Made by a program: the position numbers and the translations under genes. From contig NZ_JBATVG010000014.1 of NCBI RefSeq assembly GCF_049671645.1, positions 124,001 through 188,000 of the forward strand: a DNA stretch of 64,000 nt, read 5' to 3'. Position 1 is the first letter of the stretch, and each line of letters starts with the position of its first letter. This document shows positions 57,629 to 64,000 of the stretch, piece by piece. This stretch comes from Castellaniella sp049671645. Lineage in GTDB: Bacteria; Pseudomonadota; Gammaproteobacteria; Burkholderiales; Burkholderiaceae_B. The notes beneath the pieces are model-generated. The model was not told the DNA's origin, ran no database searches, and worked only from the letters and a program-made list of their open reading frames with translations.

Positions 57629-58846
57629 ATGCTGTACGATCTTCACGAGCTGCAACGCTCTCTCCTGGCCCCCTTCACCGCCTTCACCGAAACGGGGTCC
57701 CAGCTGTTCTCCAATCCCTACAGCCCGCTGGCCTACACGCCCTTGTCGCGGCAGTTCGCCGCCACCTACGAGCTGGCGCACCGCATGGGCAAGGACTACG
57801 AGAAACCCGCCTGGAACCTGCCGGTCACGACGATCGACGACCGGGAAGTCGCCGTCGCTGAAGACATCGCCCTGGCCCAGCCTTTCTGCCGTCTGGTGCA
57901 TTTTCGCCGCGACATCCGGCGCCAGGATCCCTGCATCCTGCTGGTGGCGCCGCTCTCGGGCCACCACGCCACGCTGCTGCGCGACACCGTCCGGGCGCTG
58001 CTGCCCGATCATGACGTCTACGTCACCGACTGGATCGACGCGCGCATGGTGCCGGCCGCCGAAGGCACTTTCGGCCTGGACGACTATGTGCACTATATCC
58101 AGACATTCCTGCGCCACCTGGGACCCGACACGCACGTGATGTCGGTCTGCCAGCCCACGGTGCCCGTGCTGGCCGCGGTCTCCCTGCTGGCCGGCGCCGA
58201 AGAGCCCTGCCAACCGCGCAGCATGATCATGATGGGCGGCCCCATCGACACCCGGAAATCGCCCACGCAGGTCAACCGCCTGGCCACCACCAAGCCCTAC
58301 GCCTGGTTCGAAGACAACCTGATCCACCGCGTGCCGGCCCGCTACCCGGGCGCCGGGCGCCTGGTATACCCCGGTTTCCTGCAGCACGCGGGCTTTGTCG
58401 CCATGAATCCCGACCGCCACCTGAAATCCCACTACGATTTCTACCTGCACTTGCTGCGCGGCGACGACAACGACGCGGAAGCCCATCGCCGCTTCTACGA
58501 CGAATACAACGCCGTGCTGGACATGCCGGCCCGCTTCTACCTGGACACCATCCGCACCGTCTTCCAGGAATTCAGCCTGCCCATGGGCAACTGGACCATT
58601 GACGGCGCCCTGGTGGAACCCGCCGCCATCCGCAAGACCGCCCTGCTGACCATCGAAGGCGAACTCGACGACATTTCGGGCTCCGGCCAGACCCATGCGG
58701 CCCACCAGCTGTGCGCCAATCTGCCGCCCTCGATGCGGGAAACCTACACGGCCAAGGACTGCGGGCATTACGGGATTTTCTCCGGACGGCGCTGGCGTTC
58801 GCAGATCTGTCCTAAAATCTCGGCGTTCATCCGCGCCCACGCCTGA
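57629..58846 (+). CDS. phaZ: intracellular polyhydroxyalkanoate depolymerase
   Basis: 405 residues, the intracellular granule depolymerase type known from Cupriavidus PhaZ1. The nucleophile is a cysteine, Cys174 in MSVCQPTVP, in place of the serine of a lipase box. The remaining triad members fit Asp in EGELDDISG and His in DCGHYGIFSG. It mobilises amorphous PHB to 3-hydroxybutyrate oligomers. No phaC or phasin is in the window. The 190 bp upstream show no clear promoter. Confidence 0.93.
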   Translation: MLYDLHELQRSLLAPFTAFTETGSQLFSNPYSPLAYTPLSRQFAATYELAHRMGKDYEKPAWNLPVTTIDDREVAVAEDIALAQPFCRLVHFRRDIRRQDPCILLVAPLSGHHATLLRDTVRALLPDHDVYVTDWIDARMVPAAEGTFGLDDYVHYIQTFLRHLGPDTHVMSVCQPTVPVLAAVSLLAGAEEPCQPRSMIMMGGPIDTRKSPTQVNRLATTKPYAWFEDNLIHRVPARYPGAGRLVYPGFLQHAGFVAMNPDRHLKSHYDFYLHLLRGDDNDAEAHRRFYDEYNAVLDMPARFYLDTIRTVFQEFSLPMGNWTIDGALVEPAAIRKTALLTIEGELDDISGSGQTHAAHQLCANLPPSMRETYTAKDCGHYGIFSGRRWRSQICPKISAFIRAHA

Positions 58847-58951
58847 TTCATCGCACGCGCCCGCAGCAACCCGGCCGCACCGCCGGGACGCAGGCGCTTC
58901 CCGCCCGGAACACGGCCACGCGACGGTGTTTTCAGCGAACCTGTTTTCCTC

Positions 58952-59560
58952 ATGCCTTCTCTCATTGACGATCTGGACGCCCTGCTGCCGCAGACACAGT
59001 GCGGACAATGCGGCTTTGACGGCTGCCGCCCCTACGCGCAGGCCATGGCCGAAGGCCGGGCCGACACCAACCGCTGCCCGCCTGGCGGGCCGCGGACCAT
59101 CGCCGCCCTGTCGCAACGACTGAACCGGCCGGCCAGGCCGCTGGACCCGGACTGCGGCGCCCACCAGCCCTTTCGCGTCGCGCTGATCGACGAAGAACAC
59201 TGCATCGGCTGCACCCTGTGCATCCAGGCCTGCCCCGTGGACGCCATCCTGGGAGCCAGCCAAAGCATGCACACCGTCATCGAGGCCGACTGCACCGGCT
59301 GCGAGCTGTGCGTGGCCCCCTGCCCGGTCGACTGCATTTCCATGACGCCGGCCGGGCGCGACTGGTCCCCCGATGACGCCCGGGCGGCCCGCCAGCGCTA
59401 TCGGTCGCGCACCGAGCGGCTGCTGGCCCGCCACGCCGAATCCGCCGGGCCGGCCGCCCGCACCCTGGCCAACAAGCCGGCCCTGGCCGCCGCCACCGAC
59501 CACGATAAACAGGACCGCATCGCCCAGGCCCTGGCCCGGGCCCGCGCCCGACGCTCATGA
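58952..59560 (+). CDS. rnfB: RnfB-type ferredoxin without membrane anchor
   Basis: 202 residues. The N-terminal Fe-S domain (LPQTQCGQCGFDGCRPYA) and two 4Fe-4S motifs (CIGCTLCIQACPVDA, CTGCELCVAPCPVDC) are those of RnfB, but the N-terminal membrane helix of true RnfB is absent and no other rnf gene is near. The C-terminal 60 residues are Ala/Arg-rich and probably disordered. It overlaps nth by ATGA. In betaproteobacteria this pair is common, so it may supply electrons or iron-sulfur chemistry for Nth, but that is inference. Confidence 0.88.
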   Translation: MPSLIDDLDALLPQTQCGQCGFDGCRPYAQAMAEGRADTNRCPPGGPRTIAALSQRLNRPARPLDPDCGAHQPFRVALIDEEHCIGCTLCIQACPVDAILGASQSMHTVIEADCTGCELCVAPCPVDCISMTPAGRDWSPDDARAARQRYRSRTERLLARHAESAGPAARTLANKPALAAATDHDKQDRIAQALARARARRS

Positions 59561-60195
59561 AACGCACAGCCATCGAGGAATGCTTCCGCCGCCTGCGCGA
59601 GGCCAACCCCCACCCCAAGACTGAACTGGAATACGACAGCACCTTCCAGCTGTTGATCGCCGTGATGCTCTCGGCGCAAGCCACCGACCGCTCGGTCAAC
59701 CTGGCCACGCGCCGATTCTTCCCCGGGCACGGCACGCCTGAAGGCCTGTTGGCCCTGGGCGAAGACGGCCTGAGAGACGCCATCCGCACCATCGGCCTGT
59801 ACAAGACCAAGGCCCGCAACGCGATCCGCACATGCGAACTGCTGCTGGAACGCCACGGCGGCCAGGTGCCCGACCGCCGCGAGGCCCTGGAGGCGCTGCC
59901 GGGGGTCGGCCGAAAGACCGCCAACGTGGTCTTGAACACGGCATTCCGGCAAACCGCCATGGCGGTGGACACGCATATTTTCCGCGTCGCCAACCGGACT
60001 GGAATCGCACCGGGGAAAACCGTGCTGGCCGTCGAACAGGCGTTGCTGAAACGGGTCCCGAAAGAGTATCTGCTGGACGCTCACCACTGGCTGATCCTGC
60101 ACGGCCGCTACGTCTGCGTGGCCCGCACGCCCAAATGTCCGCAATGCCCGATCAGCGACCTGTGCGACTACCCGGACAAGACCCGGCCGACCTGA
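59557..60195 (+). CDS. nth: endonuclease III
   Basis: 212 residues, matching E. coli Nth in length. Catalytic Lys120 lies in the helix-hairpin-helix LPGVGRKTANVV and Asp138 in VDTHIF, the same numbers as in E. coli. The C-terminal cluster is C-x6-C-x2-C-x5-C. It removes oxidised pyrimidines and nicks the abasic site. It is coupled to rnfB upstream. Confidence 0.97.
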   Translation: MKRTAIEECFRRLREANPHPKTELEYDSTFQLLIAVMLSAQATDRSVNLATRRFFPGHGTPEGLLALGEDGLRDAIRTIGLYKTKARNAIRTCELLLERHGGQVPDRREALEALPGVGRKTANVVLNTAFRQTAMAVDTHIFRVANRTGIAPGKTVLAVEQALLKRVPKEYLLDAHHWLILHGRYVCVARTPKCPQCPISDLCDYPDKTRPT

Positions 60196-60339
60196 GTCGC
60201 CGCACTGCAGCATTTTTAATTGACGTTAGGGAAACTCTGAGAAACCCCTATGGAGGCCTGTCCGGATCCGGCCCATACTTCAAGCATTCCGCCAAACGGC
60301 GCTGCACTGCGACAGGACACACAGGACTCCTCGGACACT

Positions 60340-61122
60340 ATGGGCACGGAACAATCCACCATCCTCGAAACCCGCGATCTGACCAAAACCTTCCTGGGAT
60401 TCGTCGCCGTCGATGCCGTCAACCTCAAGGTCCAGCGCGGCCACATCCACGCCCTGATCGGCCCCAACGGGGCCGGCAAGACCACCTGCTTCAACCTGCT
60501 CACCAAATTCCTGACGCCCACCCAGGGCCAGATCTTCTTTGACGGCCAGGAAATCACGCGCGACAACCCCGCCGAAATCGCCCGCAAGGGCATCATCCGG
60601 TCCTTCCAGATCTCGGCCGTATTCCCGCAACTGTCGGTGCTGGACAACGTGCGCATCGCCTTGCAGCGCAACACCGGAGTGTCCTTCCACTTCTGGCGCA
60701 GCGAAACCAGCCTGCATCACCTGAATTCCCGCGCCCTGGAACTGCTCGACGAAGTCGGCCTGGCCGATTTCGCCAGCGTACTCACCGTCAACCTGCCCTA
60801 CGGCCGCAAACGCGCCCTGGAAATCGCCACCACCCTGGCCATGGAACCCAGCCTGATGCTGCTGGACGAGCCCACCCAGGGCATGGGCCACGAAGACGTC
60901 AACCGCGTCACCCAGCTCATCAAACAGGTCAGCGTCGGGCGCACCATCCTGATGGTCGAACACAATATGAAAGTCGTGTCCTCCATCGCGGATCGGATCA
61001 CGGTCCTGGCCCGGGGCGCCGTCCTCGCCGAAGGCGACTACGCCACCGTCTCGAACAACCCCGCCGTCATGGAAGCCTACATGGGCACAACCCAGGGCGA
61101 ACTCGAAGGAGCACAGGCATGA
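60340..61122 (+). CDS. second branched-chain type ABC transporter ATPase, LivG family
   Basis: 260 residues. Walker A GPNGAGKTT, signature LPYGRKRALEIATTL and Walker B LMLLDEPTQGMGHED are complete. It differs from the LivG encoded at 19193 in both the signature and the D-loop, so the two transporters are not recent duplicates. The ATG at 60340 gives a normal N-terminus; an in-frame ATG at 60250 would add 30 polar residues. It heads a gene set ordered G-F-SBP-H. Confidence 0.92.
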   Translation: MGTEQSTILETRDLTKTFLGFVAVDAVNLKVQRGHIHALIGPNGAGKTTCFNLLTKFLTPTQGQIFFDGQEITRDNPAEIARKGIIRSFQISAVFPQLSVLDNVRIALQRNTGVSFHFWRSETSLHHLNSRALELLDEVGLADFASVLTVNLPYGRKRALEIATTLAMEPSLMLLDEPTQGMGHEDVNRVTQLIKQVSVGRTILMVEHNMKVVSSIADRITVLARGAVLAEGDYATVSNNPAVMEAYMGTTQGELEGAQA

Positions 61123-61832
61123 GCGCCCCTGCACTGGAAATCTCCAATCTGCAAGCGTGGTACGGCGAATCCCACGTGCTGCACGGGGTCAACATGCGTG
61201 TCGAACCCGGCCAGGTCGTCACCCTGCTGGGGCGCAACGGCGCCGGACGCACCACCACGCTGCGGGCGCTGCTGGGGCTCACCAGCCGGCGCACGGGCTC
61301 CATCCGCATCCAGGGCACCGAATCCATTCACCTGCCCACCTATCGCATCGCCCACCTCGGCATCGGCTACTGTCCCGAAGAACGCGGCATCTTCGCCTCG
61401 CTGTCCTGCGAGGAAAACCTGCTGCTGCCGCCGACTGTGGGCAACACCCTGGGCGGGGGCATGTCGCTGGCCGAAATCTACGACATGTTCCCCAACCTGC
61501 TCGAACGCCGCCATTCCCCGGGCACCCGCCTGTCCGGCGGCGAACAGCAGATGCTGGCCGTCGCGCGCATCCTGCGCACCGGCGCCAATCTGCTGCTGCT
61601 CGACGAAATTTCCGAAGGCCTGGCGCCCGTCATCGTGCAGGCGCTGGCCCGCATGATCACAACCCTGAAGTCCAAGGGCTACACCATCGTCATGGTCGAG
61701 CAGAATTTCCGTTTCGCCGCGCCGCTGGCTGACCACTTCTACATCATGGAACACGGCCAGATCGTCGAGGAATTCCCCGCTGCCCAGCTGCAAGAAAAAC
61801 AATCCACGCTCGACAGCCTGTTGGGCGTCTGA
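61119..61832 (+). CDS. second branched-chain type ABC transporter ATPase, LivF family, with Walker-A Arg
   Basis: 237 residues. The Walker A reads GRNGAGRTT, with Arg44 (CGC at 61248-61250) in place of the nearly invariant Lys that holds the ATP phosphates. The other motifs are intact: LSGGEQQMLAVARIL, LLLLDEISEGLAP and MVEQNF. I recall this Arg in some LivF relatives of Burkholderiales, so it may be a conserved variant rather than a fault. It is coupled to the LivG gene by ATGA. Confidence 0.9.
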   Translation: MSAPALEISNLQAWYGESHVLHGVNMRVEPGQVVTLLGRNGAGRTTTLRALLGLTSRRTGSIRIQGTESIHLPTYRIAHLGIGYCPEERGIFASLSCEENLLLPPTVGNTLGGGMSLAEIYDMFPNLLERRHSPGTRLSGGEQQMLAVARILRTGANLLLLDEISEGLAPVIVQALARMITTLKSKGYTIVMVEQNFRFAAPLADHFYIMEHGQIVEEFPAAQLQEKQSTLDSLLGV

Positions 61833-61886
61833 CACGAATCCATCATGACATCTACCGGCACAACCGGTTTCCTCAGGAGTCTTCCC

Positions 61887-63098
61887 ATGAAATTGCGTAC
61901 CCTATCCGCCGCACTCGCCGTAGCCGGCCTGGGATTTGGCCTTTCCGCCCACGCCGCCGGGATGTCCGACGACGTCATCCGCATCGGTTTCATCACCGAC
62001 ATGTCAGGGGTCTACGCCGACGTCGACGGCAACGGGGGGGCTGATGCCATTCGCATGGCCATCGCCGACATGGGTGGCGAGATCAACGGGAAGAAAATCG
62101 AACTGCTGACCGCCGACCACCAGAACAAGGCCGATATCGCCTCGGCCCGCGCCCGCGACTGGTTCGACACCGAGCACATGGACATGCTGATCGGCGGCAC
62201 CAATTCCGCCACGGCGCTGGCCATGGCGGGCGTCGCGGCCGAAAAGAAAAAGCCCTTCATCGCCATCGGCGCGGGCTCCTCCCAACTGACCAACGCAAAA
62301 TGCACGCCCTATACCGTGCATTACGCCTACAACACCACGGCGCTGGCCAACGGCACCGGCTCCGCCGTGATCCGGGAAGGCGGCAAATCCTGGTTCTTCC
62401 TGACAGCCGACTACGCCTTCGGCCACTCCCTGGAACAAGACACTGCCGCCGTCGTGAAAAAGGATGGCGGCAAGGTCCTGGGCGAGGTCCGCGCCCCCTT
62501 GTCCACGACCGATTTCTCATCCTTCCTGCTGCAGGCCCAAAGCTCGGGCGCCCAGGTGCTGGGCCTGGCCAACGCGGGCGGAGACTTCATCAATTCGGTC
62601 AAGGCCGCCAAGGAATTCGGCATCACCAAGACCATGAAACTGGCCGGCCTGCTGGTGTTCATCAACGACGTCCATTCACTGGGCCTGGACAATACAGCGG
62701 GGCTGTACCTGACCACGCCCTGGTACTGGAACCAGTCTGACGCGTCCCGCGCCTGGGCCAAACGATTCTTCGACAAGCTCAACCGCGCGCCGTCCTTCGT
62801 CCAGGCAGCCGATTATTCCGCCGCCCTGAACTACCTGCAGGCCGTCAAGGCCACAGGCACCGATGACGGCGACACCATCATGCAGTACCTGAAATCGCAC
62901 AAGATCAACGACATGTTCGCGAAAGACGGCTATGTGCGCAAAGACGGCCTGTTCATGCACGATATGTACCTGGCCCAGGTGAAACGCCCCGACCAGTCCA
63001 AAGCGCCCTGGGATTACTACAACATCATCCGCGACCTGCCGGCCGAATCGGTCTACGGCCCGGAATCCGCCTCCACCTGCCCGCTGCTCAAGGGCTAA
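61887..63098 (+). CDS. second branched-chain type ABC binding protein
   Basis: 403 residues. A Sec signal ends near residue 22 (GLSAHA). The type I binding fold shows VIRIGFITDMSGVYADVDGNGG, LIGGTNSATALAMAGVA and FFLTADYAFGHSLEQD. The fold and the partner genes place it in the Liv/amide/urea-binding group; the ligand is not evident. The ATG at 61887 has AGGAG seven bases upstream. It lies 54 bp after the LivF gene and 88 bp before the permease. Confidence 0.92.
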   Translation: MKLRTLSAALAVAGLGFGLSAHAAGMSDDVIRIGFITDMSGVYADVDGNGGADAIRMAIADMGGEINGKKIELLTADHQNKADIASARARDWFDTEHMDMLIGGTNSATALAMAGVAAEKKKPFIAIGAGSSQLTNAKCTPYTVHYAYNTTALANGTGSAVIREGGKSWFFLTADYAFGHSLEQDTAAVVKKDGGKVLGEVRAPLSTTDFSSFLLQAQSSGAQVLGLANAGGDFINSVKAAKEFGITKTMKLAGLLVFINDVHSLGLDNTAGLYLTTPWYWNQSDASRAWAKRFFDKLNRAPSFVQAADYSAALNYLQAVKATGTDDGDTIMQYLKSHKINDMFAKDGYVRKDGLFMHDMYLAQVKRPDQSKAPWDYYNIIRDLPAESVYGPESASTCPLLKG

Positions 63099-63186
63099 TC
63101 TCGACGCCTGATCCGCATGGCCCCGCCGCGACGGCCGGGCCATGCGCTCATCCAGCGCTCCAGTCATCCCCCTTCACTGCGGCTCT

Positions 63187-64000
63187 ATGACAGAACTTTT
63201 CGGTGTCCCCATCCAGGCCCTGCTCGGGCAATTGCTGCTAGGCCTGGTCAACGGCTCTTTCTACGCCGTCCTATCGCTCGGGCTGGCCATCATTTTCGGC
63301 CTGCTCAACATCATCAATTTCACCCATGGCGCGCTCTATATGCTGGGGGCCTTCGTCGCCTGGCTGGGCCTGCAATACCTGGGCCTGAATTACTGGGTGA
63401 TGCTGATTCTCTCGCCCATCGTCGTGGGGCTGTTCGGCATCCTGCTCGAACGCCTGCTGCTGCGCCACCTGTACAAGCTCGACCCGCTATATGGCTTGCT
63501 GCTCACCTTCGGCCTGGCGCTCATCATCGAAGGCCTGTTCCGCAGCATCTATGGGGTTTCCGGTCAGCCTTACTCCACGCCCGCGCTGCTCTCCGGCGGC
63601 GTCAACCTGGGCTTCATGTATCTGCCGATCTATCGCGCCTGGGTCGTCGTGGCATCCGTCCTGGCCTGCCTGCTGACCTGGTTCCTGATCGAAAAGACCC
63701 ACCTGGGCGCCCTGTTGCGCGCCGGCACTGAAAACGCCAAGCTGGTCGAGGCCTTCGGCGTCAACGTGCCGCTGATGATCTCGCTCACCTTCGGTCTGGG
63801 CGTGGGCCTGGCGGCCTTCGCCGGCGTGCTGGCAGCCCCCATCCTGCAGGTGTCCCCCCTGATGGGCTCCAACCTGATCATCGTGGTGTTCGCCGTGGTC
63901 GTCATCGGCGGCATGGGCTCGATTCTGGGATCCATCCTCACGGGCCTCGGGCTGGGCATCGTCGAGGGCTTCACCAAGGTCTTCTGGCCGGAAGCCTCCA
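63187..64000 (+). CDS. second branched-chain type ABC permease, LivH family (cut by right edge)
   Basis: The frame is open for 271 codons from the ATG at 63187 to the edge without a stop, so the gene is almost complete. The start MTELFGVPIQALLGQLLLGL, then NGSFYAVLSLGLAIIFGLLN, several membrane helices and the coupling loop GALLRAGTENAKLVEAFGVN define LivH. It would be followed by a LivM gene beyond the window. Confidence 0.93.
   Translation, partial: MTELFGVPIQALLGQLLLGLVNGSFYAVLSLGLAIIFGLLNIINFTHGALYMLGAFVAWLGLQYLGLNYWVMLILSPIVVGLFGILLERLLLRHLYKLDPLYGLLLTFGLALIIEGLFRSIYGVSGQPYSTPALLSGGVNLGFMYLPIYRAWVVVASVLACLLTWFLIEKTHLGALLRAGTENAKLVEAFGVNVPLMISLTFGLGVGLAAFAGVLAAPILQVSPLMGSNLIIVVFAVVVIGGMGSILGSILTGLGLGIVEGFTKVFWPEAS

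Overview
The window is a dense, GC-rich chromosomal stretch with short intergenic gaps, frequent ATGA stop/start overlaps and strong use of GCC, GGC and CTG codons. The order fabF-rpoE-rseA-rseB-mucD-lepA-lepB-rnc-era-recO, the block yceD-rpmF-plsX-fabH-fabD-fabG-acpP-fabF, and an intracellular PHB depolymerase point to a betaproteobacterium of the Burkholderiales, most likely Alcaligenaceae (inferred from gene content and order). I see no prophage, transposase, integrase, CRISPR array, rRNA or tRNA. Almost everything is core metabolism and information processing.

Layout. 1-6.9 kb: an acyl-CoA dehydrogenase behind a perfect 22-bp palindrome, a glycine-zipper lipoprotein, a cysteine hydrolase, EttA, a hypothetical acidic protein, a family 2 glycosyltransferase and a 42-residue basic protein with its own promoter and terminator. 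7.0-15.9 kb: a tandemly duplicated 1899-residue UvrA-type protein coupled to pabB and pabC, an NlpC/P60 lipoprotein, and a DUF2325 protein behind a Fur-box-like site. 16.1-24.4 kb: a complete branched-chain amino acid type ABC transporter (SBP-H-M-G-F), a CysB-like regulator, and mmsA divergent from a LysR regulator. 24.4-29.4 kb: lptF without lptG, pepA-holC, a YccA-type membrane protein and a RarD-type permease. 29.4-38.2 kb: the sigma-E operon running into lepA, lepB, rnc, era and an unusually short recO. 38.2-44.5 kb: the fatty-acid and phospholipid cluster. 44.7-51.4 kb: maf, an RsmI-like methyltransferase, a 225-bp nested inverted-repeat element, a HAD phosphatase, rluC, and rne with a long leader. 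51.6-57.4 kb: accD, trpA, trpB, relA and a 7Fe ferredoxin. 57.6-64.0 kb: phaZ, rnfB-nth, and a second branched-chain type transporter (G-F-SBP-H) running off the right edge.

Themes. Envelope stress (rpoE/rseAB/mucD) sits beside lipid synthesis, protein export (lepB) and the ribosome GTPases LepA and Era. RNase III and RNase E are both here. Stringent response (relA) and carbon reserve use (phaZ, acyl-CoA dehydrogenase, mmsA) fit a heterotroph that stores PHB.

I did not find a clear new multi-gene system. The least explained items are the nested inverted-repeat element (46028-46252), the tandem UvrA, the RecO with a missing middle, the orphan lptF, the Walker-A Lys-to-Arg change in the second LivF, the structured acpP-fabF gap, and the iron-box DUF2325 gene.
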